The notes: a model not told the origin generated them from the letters alone. Counted from the stretch's first letter, positions 36,486 to 50,360 are shown. The stretch is DNA of 64,000 nucleotides from Abelmoschus esculentus (GCA_035048815.1 JAUCBN010000049.1:441501-505500), one strand, 5' to 3'. Made by a program: numbers and translations.

Positions 36486-37520
36486 AATAGAAAATGTACT
36501 ATTTGTACAAATTGTGAATTATTGTGCAAAATTCCATAAAAGATCATGGCAGTTCTTCAACTTCTAACTCCAAATGACCTGAATCAAGTAAGCACATATA
36601 TAAGTATAATGCAGATGGTTATTCTCTGCTTCAATAGGTCTGTTTGAAGGTAAGAACATGGATTTCATAAAGCTTGATGCCTTTAATGGATTGAAGCTAT
36701 TGATGATGGGGTTTATCTTGATATGATTCATCTGTTGTTATGTTTCAGGTTCTATGTAATTTAATGTGGATAGGTCGGTTTTGTTTTCGGGTCCTCTTGG
36801 TGTAATGAATACTATTGTTGCTGAACTTAATATTTTAAAATTTGAGTGACCTAAATAGATCACGTAACAAAGTTGAATGATGATTTAAGTATAAGAAGCA
36901 AATAATCTTTCTACTTTCTTACATTCTTACTTTCAGCTCCTTCGAAAAAAGTTAATTTATAGTATACATTTTATAATGATACTTTTTAGATTCGACAAAA
37001 AGCGATGGAATAATATTTTTTACCTAAATCAAGTAAGTAGTTGAGAGTTCGATTCTTGTTTTGAACATGAAATAATTTTAAAATTTATGGCCAATATTTT
37101 ACTCTTTATATGAGTCAACAAAATACAAAAAAAAAGAATAAAAAATAAAATAAAAGTCAATAAGCTTGTTGTAATGGACAATTAGGGGAAACGGGAGAAA
37201 CGACGTTCAACTTGATGCTAATAAATAGCATAATGAGGGTGTATTAAAATATTATTCTAATAAATAAAAAATATTTCAATACATAGTTTATGTAAATTAA
37301 AATTTACACAAATTATAATTAAGATTCAGATTTTTGGAAAAATTTATGTATCAAAGTATTACTTATAAATAAATATATCTAATATCATTAAAATGTTATT
37401 ATTTTCATAAATGAAATTAACTAATGCTAACTACTTTTAGGCCAATTAAATGTACAATACCATGGCTTGTGACTCGAAAATATCACCCAAGTTCAAAATT
37501 AATACTGAATTTTAAAATTG
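36486..37520. other. Intergenic sequence
   Basis: AT-rich and noncoding. The first few hundred bases may include 3' flank of the NLR pseudogene (short fragments near 36540-36660). Nothing else recognised. Confidence 0.45.
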
Positions 37521-37603
37521 AGATCATTTCTCGATTTGTGCGTGTAATCCTTGCGCAGGGGTCATGTTAATCTTCTCTGTATCGTTTCAACTTTATCGGA
37601 TGT
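37521..37603 (-). pseudogene. U6 snRNA pseudogene
   Basis: The minus strand reads acatccgataaagttgaaac, then gatacagagaagattaacat, then gacccctgcgcaaggattac and acgcacaaatcgagaaatg, matching plant U6 snRNA from about nucleotide 14 to near the 3' end with roughly seven changes. The 5' stem-loop (first 13 or so bases) is absent and there is no USE/TATA promoter at the right spacing, so it is a 5'-truncated, probably retroposed copy. It abuts a SINE copy. Confidence 0.85.
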
Positions 37604-37620
37604 ATTTTAAACACGAACTA

Positions 37621-37706
37621 TCTAACCTCATCGGTTAAAGGAACAATTATTATTTCTAAAGGTCATGAGTTTGAACACTAGTAATACCAGCATAATACTA
37701 CTGTAA
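37621..37706 (+). mobile_element. tRNA-derived SINE, diverged copy
   Basis: Aligns to the SINE at 30151: tctaacctcatcggttaaag (A box region), aaggaac, then ggtcatgagtttgaacacta (B box, 37661-37680), then taataccagcataat. More diverged than the first copy. Confidence 0.65.
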
Positions 37707-37826
37707 CCAATGTAACTGAATAAAAAAACAAAACACTAAATTTTGATGTGATTCAAAAATATCACTCCAATGTAACTGAATAAAAAAACAAAACACTAAA
37801 TTTTGATGTGATTCAAAAATATCACT
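37707..37826. repeat. 60 bp tandem duplication
   Basis: Two consecutive 60 bp copies (37707-37766 and 37767-37826) starting ccaatgtaactgaataaaaa appear identical to the end of the unit. This indicates a very recent duplication or an assembly artefact. Confidence 0.92.
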
Positions 37827-38389
37827 CCGATATTAACTTTTAATGCCCTCTTTAAATCAAAACAATGTCGTTTTAGTGCAGTTATTTTAAAGTTAATTTA
37901 ACCTAAAACGATGTCGTTTTGTTAGAGGAAAATATTAAAACATGTATTTTGAGGGGTTTGCACCTTGGAGCTCTAAATACAATAGCCACAAATACTTGAT
38001 CAAAGTACAGGGACTAGAGCCATATTTTGACCATACCAACAAAGCAAATCCAAAGTCAGATTATAAAACCGTCTTACTACATGTCTGGTTTCTGCACATT
38101 GGTTCACAGACCTCAAATAAACACCACACAGACCAATTAGGAAGATTTCAAGAACAGAAACATTATATTATTCCACAATCATTCAGACCAAATGAAACGG
38201 TACCGGACTGATAAAACCACCCCAAGGCAAATGATACGCTTGAGTGCCAACAAATTACAAGGCAAAGCAGCCGCTGCCACGGACTCTCATCGGCACCGAA
38301 AGAAAAAAATGCATGTTTCATTTGATTTTCTTGAACTTGTTTCCCCTCTCCGAACCATGCTAATACCGATGATGTCAGTTAACTTCTTT

Positions 38390-40955
38390 CTATCCATCAA
38401 TCAAAGCAGTTGTGTTGTTGATTTCTAAGATGCTAATATATCTGAAATTATAATGACGTTAGTCTAAAAATAAAGAATATAGAGATTTATTTTTTTGGAT
38501 CACGTAGAAAATAAATAAATAAATCAGATATTATTTAGAGATTATTCCTAAAATGTTATGATGTTCATAAATGAAATTATCTAATGCTAACTAGGCTAGG
38601 CCAAATAAATGTCTGTGCACGGGACATAAATTTCAAAATAAACTAGAAACTAAGATATGGATGCAAAAGTACATGCTTCAATGCAGACAAATATATGAGG
38701 TGTAGGGAACATGCATGTGCCGAATAAACTGTCAGAGAGCAAAAAACCTGAACTCTGAGAAAAATCAGCTGTGAGATCTGAAAGACTGAAATTGCGAGGG
38801 ATCTGGCCTAAAAATCCAAATGAAGAAATGTCGGCATCAAGAAGAGGTTCATTCAGTGGTTGAGTACTTGATTCTACAGTACTGAAAGATGTATCCCCAA
38901 TTGTTGGGCGTGCCTCCAGAACATTGCCCTCAGCACCAAACATGTAAGCAGAACTGGCTGAATAACCAGCTTCTGGTTTTATCATTTTGCCATCCATTCC
39001 TTGCATCAGACCCATGTTTGAATTCTGAGTTGACAGCATGCCTGGCTGGGAATCAATCCTGCTAGCATGGGTAGGCAGATCAATAGGAGCATGGATCCCA
39101 CCATGTAATGGCGAACTACCATTAGTGAAAACATTAGGCAAACTAGATCCCATGGAATGATGCATGTCCTCCTGCTTCAGAGTTGGACCTGTGTTCTCTG
39201 GGGCATAGCATGATGAGTTCTGGGCCACTATAAGAGAATGCTAAATCAGTAGCAAAAATTTTGGAAACTGAAAAAAAGCTTGCTTTGCAGATTGTCAGCA
39301 ACTGAAAATGCAGTAATTAGTAATAGTAATACCTTATATACCAACTACCACCTCTAGTAATCTATCAACAGCAAATTGCTACATGGACAAAAATCAATGA
39401 AAAATGAAAGACAAGACGATTGGGGAAGTTAATAGACCAAAACAGGGTGCATAAAAAACCACCCTCAATCTTTGCCTCTAGAAAAATGTAAAATGATTGT
39501 CTAACGAATCAAATCTCAAAATAAAAAGACACAAGAAAGTGCTAATTCAACAAATTAGGAACATGTTTGTGCAATGAAACAAAATATGTCAGTAATATGT
39601 CCAATGGGGAAAAAAGCAAGCTTACTTAGTGGCATTTGAGGTCCATTAGAATTAGAGATTGAGGAGACTCCAGTAGAATGAATCTGATCCATCAATCGCA
39701 CCTGTTGCTCAAGCAGCTTGTTGAATTCCATTATCTGTTGCTTCACCATCAGTCTCAGATAATAAGCCTGGAAGAATCCCCTATTCTCTTCTTCAAGCTT
39801 TTGCCAAACTGACAAGTATGAGATATTTGTGAAAGTAAATGAAAAGGTTAATGTTCTGGAATGACCATAAACTACTGGAAAAAAATGATTACGTCATGAT
39901 CAGAAACAATACACCCGTTGACCAACACAACAATCCTTACCCAAGAATAAGTTAAAGTTAGGTGTACTACCTGTTTGATCTATAAGCTTCCCTTAAAACA
40001 AATTTTTGCAAAGGCAAAGCAAGAGCATCGCTTTAGTGTTATCTTTTCTTATAAATTTTCAAATATTTGATCTATAATACATAGCGCTATTAGATAGGGG
40101 TATTTCTTAAGGACAAACAACCAGGAAAGTGCATGGATGTTATAATAAAACAACATTTGAACAAACATTTACCAAGTTCAGTAAAACCAGGCTCAATTTT
40201 GGCCTGAGCCAGCAGAGTTTCCACAACTTCCTTCTGTGTCATGTAGAGTTGAAGACATCGTTCTATGAGGTTTTGCACCTGAAATCACACATAAGAGCAA
40301 AAGCACCTTTAGCTACTGCAAACATCATACTATCTCTCACATCCCACATGCCAAACAAATCTAAGACGGTAGAAGTCCCTCAAGAGACAAAAAAAAGGAT
40401 GAACAGCAGCAGGCCATGTAGAAACTAATGGTCCATTAGATATACATCTTAATTTTGCTACAGGAACAAATGTTATGTGGTTTGGCCGTTTCTCATTTAT
40501 TCGCTCCTCCTTTATCTTTTGAATCTTTCTGCTCGATCATAAAAACATTTTTTTCTATTAAATAAACTTTATTAACTTACCAAACATATTTTTCAGCTTG
40601 ACATTATTTCCAGCAAATAGATCATTCCTATATACAGCTTCATAATTACAAATTCGTAGGAACATTAAAAATTCACAAATGTGAATTACCAACAAAACAC
40701 ATCTAAGATATAGCACAAAATCCCCATAATAATCTCATTCCATCTACCATACGTAAAGTAATAAATTTGGCAAGAGATTTAAGCTTAAACGAAAAAGGAT
40801 AACGACAAACAATAAGTAAATCTACACACGACAGAATTAATGCATAAGCATACAGTTTATCATACATGATCGATCATCAACCGCAACTATCAAGTTTAAC
40901 ATCGTACCAGCTGTATATCTTGGCGCGAAACCCTTCGACCCGGTCCAGTAGACAT
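38390..40955 (-). CDS. Plant-specific protein with TIGR01589/PF09713 domain
   Basis: The domain is of unknown function. Exons: 40955-40908 (MSTGPGRRVSRQDIQL), 40278-40173 (VQNLIERCLQLYMTQKEVVE...), 39808-39626 (WQKLEEENRGFFQAYYLRLM, then VKQQIMEFNKLLEQQ) and 39227-38748 (Met/Ser/Pro-rich region, ...PRNFSLSDLTADFSQSSG). The conserved domain covers residues about 15-80 and is predicted helical. Splice phases agree across all four exons (272 codons plus one base). The last exon is uncertain: a 3' splice site at 38424 would add about 11 codons and a TAG at 38390. A 5' UTR intron may lie upstream near 41690 (donor-like gtcagt). The Q/N/S-rich C-terminal half suggests a nuclear or regulatory role, but this is a guess. 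Confidence 0.85.
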
Positions 40956-42411
40956 CTTTTATTCAAATTTCCAAATGGAGTAAGATATTAACCTAACACA
41001 AATGTACCAGTAATTATAAATTATCTTCCCAAGATTCGGAAAACAAAGACCTTGCATGCTGCTATATACCTGAAAATGTACACAATTTGACACCAAACAC
41101 AAAAGCCATATATTCAAGCATAAATAATTTAATAACCCTATACTATTAGCTGTTGCTCAATCATTAATTAACAACACAGCAATTTATAAAACCGGGGGTG
41201 GAGCACAGACAAGAGTATTAAATTGCCGCAAACTTACTAATTTCATCTAAAACTACAAGTTTAAATAAGTGATCAACATGAAACAACATAGTTAAAGAGC
41301 TTTCAACAATTAACTTGACAAACAAAAACTTGATTACTTGAACATGCGAACACAATATTCTACAAAAGCAAGAGATTAAATTGCCTCAAAGTTATCTAAT
41401 TTCACACCTAACACTACAAGCTTAAAGCAGTCAAGCTGAAACAACATAATTATAATTTTGAAAAAATCAACAAATATTCATCCTTTTCGCCTTTTTCAAT
41501 TAAAATCGAAGAAAATACGACTACAAACATAAAACAACGGGGAAAAGCACATGAGAAATACACAAAAATTGAAGGATTGATTTCGTTTCGGTTCACGGCG
41601 GCATGCAAAGAGAATCAAGCTTATAAAATCGTAAAAATAGTCGATAAAAACGGGAATTAGGTAAATAAATAGAGTTTTTTCAACTGACCTAAAGCTGTGA
41701 GCCGATTAGTACAAATTCGGAAACCTAAGAAACGGAGGAAGAAACAGACGGAAAAAAGGAAATTAAGATCACAAAAGGTAATGATTTTTATATTTTTATT
41801 ATTTTAAGATAAATAAAAAAAATATAGAAAGTTTTTAAATATATATTTTATAAAAATTAATTATTTAAAATATTTTTTTTGACAAATACTACTGAATTTT
41901 TATTAAATCTATAAAAAATTATAATTACAACGTAATCAAGAAGTAAAATAATTGGATTAAAAAAATCCAAAAATTCTTACAAGCCAAAAACAAAGAAAAA
42001 TAAAATTCCTATGAAAATAAACATACCAATAAAATTCAGCAGTTTTCTGAATCTCCTTATCTCTGTCCAAACGAGACACATAGTGAAGGAAGAAAGAGTT
42101 GTAGGCGATTCAAACTGTCGTGCAAAAAGTACCGCTACCTATGATTGATTTTATCGCAAATAACCATCAACTGAGTGGGGATAAGTCTTTCCAAGTGACC
42201 ATCGACAAAACAATAAATCAGAAAACTAGCATCGATTGAGGTAGTATAATAATCAAAAAACTAGAATCAAATTTTAAAAATTTTAACTTTTAAAAAGTCA
42301 ATAATAGACATCTAAAATGGAATAGAGGTAATATAATAATTTCAGTACATAATTTTTGGTATCTCAAACTTTTTATAAAAAATATAAAGATTGTGATTTT
42401 TATCGAATTTA
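40956..42411. other. Upstream region of the TIGR01589 gene with a retroposon-like tail
   Basis: Contains the 5' UTR and promoter of the minus-strand gene. At about 41870-42300, the minus strand resembles a non-LTR retroposon 3' end: it ends aataaaaattcagtagtatt, then a run of eight A. No second target-site copy could be placed, so this is tentative. Confidence 0.4.
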
Positions 42412-42876
42412 TGTTAGTAAACCACGTTTAATAGTGGTTCGTGGCCTCCACGTTTTGCACGAGTGGTTACCATCATTAGTTGGTGGTTCATGTTAATTTA
42501 GCATGATCCATATTTTCACTTTACTTATCACGGTGGACGTGGGGTTGTGGATCAAGGTAATCGGCCATTAGTGTTGGTTTTTTATGGGGGAACCATCACT
42601 ATAAATACCCCATTAACCTAAGGTCCCTAAGAATCAAAAACATAGAATCACATATTCCATCTAGTGAGCTTTTGAGTGCTTAGAAGATCTTGGCGGTTTT
42701 AAGTTATTTTGTAGCCGAGTTCCTTATTTTTACGGTGGTTCGAGGAGTTACCACAGTGGTCCGACGAGCTCGACGGTGGTGCAACCACATCCCATTTGGC
42801 ATAAGGTTTTGACAATGGCTGGAGGTATTTATTTCGATCCTTTTTCCGTTGCGTTTATGCTCGTTTAATGCTTACA
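42412..42876 (+). repeat. Copia 5' LTR
   Basis: Starts TGTTAGTAAACC, ends GCTTACA. A TATA box (tataaata, 42600-42607) lies upstream of the probable transcription start. About nine differences from the 3' LTR. Confidence 0.95.
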
Positions 42877-43657
42877 TTTGGTATGCGAGCCATGTTAAAT
42901 CTCTGCATTGTCATGCTTAATTTTTCTCAAAATTAAAATGCCATTTTTGATCTTTAAATTCTGAAATTTTGAGAAAAATTATGTTGCAGAAATTTTATAA
43001 GATTAATTTCTAAAATTTATTAATTTATTTTTACTTAAATAAATTTTAGAAATTAATAGTATGTGCCTAAATTAAGATATGTTATAACTTAGTTATATAC
43101 ATAAAATTAGGTACATAAACCTTAAGACTTATTGCATAAAGCTTTAGCAATAAAACTATAGTATATGTCTAGAGATCTAAATAATTTATTTAATTAGAGA
43201 ATTAGCCACAACAACTTTAATTAAATAAAATTATTATAAGGATCTCATAAGGACTAGACATAAAACGTTGCATAATGTACAAGCAATACTTTAAATAAAG
43301 TTTAGGGTTAATATCTAGCTAAGTGATTTTAATAATTTTATTTAGTTAAAGACTAGCCACAACATCTTTAGTTAAATAAAATTACTAAGGTTAAAAATCA
43401 CATACAGAAAGGTTAGATATTAAATCCCTTAACATCAAGGTAAAAATTATTAGACGAATTTTTATAATTACCCACAGGAGTTATAAAAATAAATTTAATC
43501 ATTTTTACATAAAGGATAGAAAATATTCTATCAAATGAATCTAATTGAATTAAAAATTTAGCCCACAGACAATTTTTATGTCACTAGATTCATTATTTCT
43601 ATAATTTGCATTGGTAAATTATAGCTTATGTTTGCCTCAAATTTATATTAAGCATGT

Positions 43658-46600
43658 ATGTCAATTTATTTTGCAGTATTATTACCTGTGAATATCTCTG
43701 ATAATAGAGTAGATATCCCTAAATTAACTAGTGAGAACTTTAAGTTCTGGAAGGAAGGCATTCTTCTTCAATTAGGGTGTATGGATATTGACTATGCTAT
43801 AAGGAAACCTGAGCCACATATTAGTGACACCAGCAATCAGGCTGATCTTGCTTTATATGAAAAGTGGGAGCGATCTAATCGCTTAAGCATTATGTTCATT
43901 AAGAGCAAGGTTCCTGCTGATTTTCGTGGTTCAATTGAGCATTATGAGAATGTCCAAGAGCTATTAAAGGCTATAGAGAAACAATTTCAGACTTCTCAAA
44001 AATCATTAGCCAGCACCTTGATTATGAAGTTCACATCTCTAAGGCTCACTACGGTGAGAGGTGTGCGTGATCACATCAATAAGATGCGAGATTTGGCAGC
44101 TCGACTTAAGGCACTTGAGGTTGAAATGTTTGAATCTTTCCTAGTGCACTATATATTGAACACTCTTCCTCCTCAATACGGGCCATTTAATATCTCTTAT
44201 AACACACATAAAGATAAATGGTCTATTGATGATCTTTTGACCATGTGTGATCAAGAAGAGGGTAGGCTCGTACTAGAGATGGGAGAGAGTGCACTGACGG
44301 TTACTCAAGGAAAGAATTCAGTCCAAGCCAAGCAAAAGGGGAAGGCTAAAATGCAACCCCAAGCTGACATCAAGAAAGAGTCCACGTGTTTCTTCTGTAA
44401 AAAGAAGGGACACATGAAGAAGGATTGTGTCAAGTATAAGGGTTGGCTTGAAAAGAAAGGTAAATCAATCTCACTTGTTTGCTTTGAGTCAAATATGGTT
44501 GATGTTAATTATAACACATGGTGGATTGATTCTAGTTCTACAATCCATGTCTCAAATTCCTTACATGGATTAAAAAACCTGAGGGAACCAGTGGAAGCTG
44601 AGCGATACATCTATTCAGGAAACAAGATGCAATCGCATGTAGAAGCTATTGGGACCTGTGAATTAGTGCTTAGTAGTGGCTTTATTTTAATTTTAGAAAA
44701 GACTTTCTATATTCCTAGTTTTTTAAGAAATTTGATTTCTGTTTCAAGACTTGTACCCTTGGGGTATTATTTTAATTTTTCGAATGTTGGTTTTAATTTA
44801 TTTTATAAATCAAAAATTGTTGGAAATGGAATTTTATACGATGGTCTTTACTCTATTGATTTACAAAATAATGCCACTCATAATGTTATGCACATTCAAA
44901 CTGGTACTAAGCGTTGTGTTATAAATGAAGATTCCTCTACTTTATGGCATCGGAGGTTAGGACATATCTCCATTGAAAGGATTAAAAGATTAGTAAATGA
45001 TGGGGTACTCAATACCTTAGATTTTACTGATTTTGATACTTGTTTAGACTGCTTTAAGGGTAAGCAGACTAACAAGTCAAAGAAATGTGCTAAGAGGAGT
45101 TCGACCATATTGGAAATCATCTATTATGATATCTGTTGCCCAGATATGGATGTACAAGGTCAGAAATACTTCATCACTTTCATAGACGATTACTCACGAT
45201 ACATGTATCTCTACATGCTTCATCATAAAAATGAAGCGTTAGAAGCCTTTAAGGTTTTCAAGGCTGAAGTAGAGAAACAATGCGGTAAGCAAATAAAGAT
45301 TGTGAGAACGGATAGAGGTGATGGGTATTATGGTAGATACACAGAAGATGGACAAGCACATGGTCCATTTGCAAAGTTTCTTCAAGACAACGGTATAGTT
45401 GCGCAATACACCATGTCAGGCTCGCCTGACCAAAATGGTGTTGCGGAAAGAAGAAATCGAACTTTAATGGACATGGTGCGAAGTATGCTTAGTAGCTCTA
45501 AGCTACCTAAGTCTTTATGGGTTGAAGCTCTTAAGACGGCTGTGTATATATTAAACCGGGTCCCAACCAAGGTTGTCTCAAAGACACCTTTTGAGTTATT
45601 CAAAGGTTGGAAACCTAGTTTGCGACATATACGCGTATGAGGATGCCCGTCTAAAGTGAGAATTTATAACCCACAAGAAAAGAAACTGGACTCAAGGACT
45701 ATTAGTGGGTATTTCATCGGATATGCCGAAAAGTCCAAAGGTTACATATTCTATTGTCCATCTAATAGCACTAGAATTGTGGAATCAAGAAATGCAAAAC
45801 TTCTTGAGTATGACTCAATTAGTGGGAGTGATCTGTCTCGGGATTCAATACTCGTAGATCAACCATCCACTTCAAGTGAGAGATTGGTTATCATATATAA
45901 CACCCCTCAAACCCAATCGGGTGTTGAACAACCAATCAATGAAGTTCCACAAGCTGCTGAAAATACTCCAATAGATCAAGGTGTTCAAGAAATTCCAAAA
46001 ATTATTGAACAACCAGTTGAATAACATGATCCACAAGAGAATGTTGGTTCAACATTAAGAAGATCTATTAGAGAAAGAAAGTCAGCAATTTCTAGTGATT
46101 ATTTTGTGTATTTACAAGAATCTGACTATAATGTTGGAGCTGAAAATGACCCTGAGTCATTTTCAAGTGTCATGAGATGCAATGAATCAAATTTATGGTA
46201 TGATGCTATGAAGGATGAGATGAATTCTATGAAGAGCAACGAAGCTTGGGATCTTGTATCGTTGCCTGATGGTGTAAAAGCCATTGGATGTAAATGGGTC
46301 TTTAAAACAAAAAGAGACTCAAAAGGCAACATAAAAAGATATAAAGCAAGACTCGTTGCTAAAAGATTCACTCAGCGAGAAGGAATCGATTACACTGAGA
46401 CTTTTAGTCTAGTATCTAAGAAAGATTCCTTACGCATTTTGTTAGCATTAGTAGCTCAAATTGACCTTGAGTTACAACAAATGGATGTGAAAATTGTCTT
46501 TCTTAATGGTGATCTAGAGGAAGAGGTATACATGAAACAACCTGAAGGATTTTCCTCTAGTGATGGTGATCATTTAGTTTGCAAGTTAAAGAAATCTATA

Positions 46601-47719
46601 TATGGATTGAAACAAGCCTCTCGACAGTGGTATTTAAAATTCCATGAAGTTATCTCTTCATTTGATTTTGTTGAGAATATCATGGATCAATGTATATACC
46701 AGAAGGTCAGTGGGAGTAAAATTTGTTTCCTTTTCCTATATGTGGATGATATTTTACTTGCAACGAATGACAAGGGTATGCTACATGAGGTGAAACAATT
46801 TCTTTCTAAAAACTTTGATATGAAAGATATGGGTGATGCTTCTTATGTCATTGGCATTAAGATTCATCGTGATAGACATAAAGGTATCTTAGGTCTATCT
46901 CAAGAAACCTATATCAACAAAGTTTTAGAAAATTTTCGGATAAAAGATTGTTCATCTAGTGTTGCTCCTATCGTGAAAGGTGATAAGTTCAATTTGAACC
47001 AATGCCTGAAGAACGAATTTGAGAAGGAGCAAATGAAAAACATTCCATATACTTCTGCTGTTGGAAGCCTGATGTATGCTCAAGTCTGTACAAGACCTGA
47101 CATTGTATTTGCCGTTGGGATGTTGGGAAGATATCAGAGTAATCCAAGTATAGACCACTGGAAAACTGCAAAAAAAGTTTTGAGATATCTCAAAGGGACA
47201 AAAGAATACATGCTTATATATAGACGATTCGACCATTTGGAGGTAATTGGCTACTCCGATTCAGACTTTGCTGGTTGTGTTGATTCACGTAAATCAACAT
47301 CATGTTACATATTTATGTTTGCCGGCGGAGCTATATCTTGGAGGAGCATTAAGCAGACTTTGACTGCTACTTCCACTATGGAGGCCGAGTTCGTTTCATG
47401 TTTTGAGTCTACCTCACATGGAATATGGTTAAAGAGTTTCATTTCTGGGCTTAGACTTGTGGATTCAATCTCTAGGCCATTAAGGCTATATTGTGACAAT
47501 TTAGCTGTTGTCTTTATGGCTAAGAACAACAGAAGTGGAAGTCGAAGTAAACACATCGACATTAAGTATCTAGCCATAAGGAAACGTGTTAAAGAAAAGA
47601 AAGTGGTCATTGAGCACATTAACACTGAGCAGATGTTAGCTGATCCTTTGACTAAGGGCATGCCACCACATAAATTTAAGGATCATGTTGTCATTATGGG
47701 ACTTGTTCCTACTTTGTAA
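43658..47719 (+). pseudogene. Copia gag-pol with two nonsense codons
   Basis: One frame contains gag (about residues 1-230, FKFWKEGILLQLG), a zinc knuckle CFFCKKKGHMKKDC, a protease region WWIDSSSTIHVSN, integrase (HRRLGHIS, FITFIDDYSRYMYLYML, GVAERRNRTLMDMVRSML), reverse transcriptase (IGCKWVFKTKRDSKGNIKRY, LFLYVDDILLATN) and RNase H (GYSDSDFAGC, ADPLTKGMPP). In-frame stops are TGA at 45638-45640 (position of the conserved Trp after HIRV) and TAA at 46022-46024. The protease motif has Ser where the DSG glycine is expected. The ATG at 43658 is the first in-frame start; some pre-ATG sequence may also be coding. Confidence 0.93.
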
Positions 47720-48000
47720 TTTTCATTGTATGAACAATTCTGTTGAAACTCTAATAAAGTTTGATATTTCTCATTTATGTTGTGTACACATTGAGTTAAT
47801 TATTTCGAGAAATATCACTAAAGTTTGGACCTAGAATAAACATTGGGTTTATTCATTAAGTATATGGGCTAAAGCGTTAAGACTTGATGTATTGTGATAC
47901 ATGAAAGATACAACTCAATCATAAGAGGAAATATCGCCATGATTCATACGTTATGTTTTGACTTTAAGTACTCACAATTGACACGAACCAAGTGGGAGAA

Positions 48001-48464
48001 TGTTAGTAAACCACGTTTAATAGTGGTTCGTGGCCTCCACGTTTTGCACGAGTGGTTACCAACATTAGTTGGTGGTTCATGTTAATTTAGCATGATCCAT
48101 ATTTCCACTTTACTTATCACGGTGGACGTGGGGTTGTGGATCAAGGTAATCGGCCATTAATGTTGGTTTTTTATGGGGATCCATCACTATAAATACCCCA
48201 TTAACCTAAGGTCCCTAAGCATCAAAAACATAGAATCACATATTCCATCTAGTGAGCTTTTGAGTGCTTAGAAGATCTTGGCGGTTTTAAGTTATTTTGT
48301 AGCCGAGTTCCTTATTTTTACGGTGGTTCGAGGAGTTACCACGGTGGTCCGACGAGCTCGACGGTGGTGCAACCACATCCCATTTGGCATAAGGTTTTGA
48401 CAATGGCTGGAGGTATTTATTTCGATCCTTTTTCCGCTACGTTTATGCTCGTTTAATGCTTACA
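48001..48464 (+). repeat. Copia 3' LTR
   Basis: Second LTR copy, starting TGTTAGTAAACC right after the purine tract, ending GCTTACA; TATA box at 48188-48195. Confidence 0.95.
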
Positions 48465-48469
48465 ATTTA

Positions 48470-50360
48470 TTATAAAAAATATAAAGATTTCAATATATAT
48501 ATTGAATTTTTTATAAAAGTATAAAAATTTTAATATATATCAAAATTTTTATAAGAAAGTATAAAATTTTTTATATATATCAAATATACCAATTTTTTAT
48601 AACTTTCCTAAGAAAAATGATATAACCGTTTTTTCAGTTGTTTTGTAGACCATAAATTTTACAATTTCTCACGTGTTCATATAAAAAATTGAAATAGCTA
48701 GGAATTAGAAAAGGCATAAATAACATCAATGGTCCTTCAATTCTAACAATATTTTCGATGTCGTACATATAACGTGATATTTGTCAACCAAGTATACATA
48801 TTATAATATCGCTTTAGTATTAATTGACATTAGGTCTCCAAATATATTTCAAATATCTTTTTTTATTAATTTACACATCGATAATATTTATGTTATCGTT
48901 TTAAGAAAAAAATGAGATAATATATAAAATTTTAAGTGTCGATACAATTAACGTCACATGTTTAAACTTAAAGTATAAATATTATTTTATATTTTTATTA
49001 GTTATTTTATATTTTATATAGTTTTTCATGTGGTTTCATATATTAAATAAAAATAATTAGTTATTTTTATATTATTTAATAATTGATATATAATTTGATA
49101 TCATTTTTATACGGCGTGACAATTTATACGTTGCAACATGTCCAATTAAAATAATATTTACAATTGTATTATTTTCATAATTTTAAAATGTACCACTTTA
49201 ATAGAAGGAACGAAACTTTAATATTAAAATAGGCATTTCTTAATTAAGTACTCACTATCTCATTGGAAGATTTGTTATAGTTCAAGGATCACTCATGGAA
49301 TTATCCCTTTTAAAAATATCTAAAATCTAATTTAAACTACCCTAAAAATGAATTTTAAACAAATAGATCCATCTAAATGAAAAGAGTCTACCCAACCCAC
49401 TTATTATTTGGTAAATTTACTTTTTATGAAGTATATAATTTCATCTCATAAAGTTTAAATATATTAATTAAAAAATATGTGCAATTATTTATAAAACAAT
49501 GTAAAATATCCTATTTTAAAACTTTAATGATAAATTATTAAATAAATATATAAATAAACCAATTATTAAATAAGAATATTTCATTTAAATAAAAGAATCG
49601 TAATCTAAACAAATTTAAATTTAATCATTTTTATTTAAATAAAAAATCATTTAATCTTAACATAAACATGTATCCAACTGGAATACATATTTTATTAAGG
49701 ATTATTATCTTATATAGTAACAATAAAAAACGAAAAAAGTTTATAAATATATTATTTTTAGAATTTAAGGTCTTAATTTAAGACGTAAAATTTAAAGATT
49801 TAAATCTAGAGATTTAAAATTTAAAAGTAATATTAAAATTTAAGATTTAAAGTTGAAATTTAAAATTTAAAATTTTAAGGTTAAGGTTTAGTTTTTAGGG
49901 TAATACAATAAAAATTTAAATTTTAATCAATAAACCCTAAGTTATAAATTTTATCACGTTCCTAAATTATAAATTTCACTACTATCCCTTGAACCATGCA
50001 CCTTAAAATTAAAACATTTATAAAAAAAATTAATTTCCACTAATATATCAAATAATTACTTATTTTATTAAATGTATCCATACTATTTTCAAATTATATC
50101 TAAATTTATACGTATATCTAGGTAATTGTATACTTGGTCGAATTTCAAAAATTCACACCAACATTTAAATGATTTTTCATTAATACTTTAAATAAACATG
50201 CTAACATTAAATTAATCGATTTTATAATTTAAAACACTAGAAACAAAAATATGCAAAAACTACAACCAATAATGGAAACAACAAAACTTTGAAGCTGCAC
50301 CCATGGACATAACATCATATGAGCAACGGGCTTTGCTTTCAATACTTGGTGTGGACAGGG
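48470..50360. other. AT-rich intergenic sequence
   Basis: Very AT-rich DNA between the copia element and the 3' end of the NOL10 gene. Short runs of aaattt-type repeats near 49770-49900. No gene or named repeat recognised. Confidence 0.5.

Larger units (their letters stand above)
42412..48464 (+). mobile_element. Full-length copia (Tork/TNT1-like) retrotransposon
   Basis: LTRs at 42412-42876 and 48001-48464 differ at about nine positions (about 98 percent identical). Flanking attta repeats (42407-42411, 48465-48469) are a perfect 5 bp target duplication. A primer-binding site (tggtatgcgagc, 42879-42890) matches the initiator-Met tRNA type at 10 of 12 positions. A purine tract (agtgggagaa) precedes the 3' LTR. 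One continuous gag-pol frame runs between, interrupted by two stop codons. A young but defective copy; the lineage is inferred. Confidence 0.95.

Noticed and set aside
37860..37930. Palindromic acgatgtcgtttt sequence
   Set aside because: Short inverted repeats only, with no ends or target duplication to support an element.
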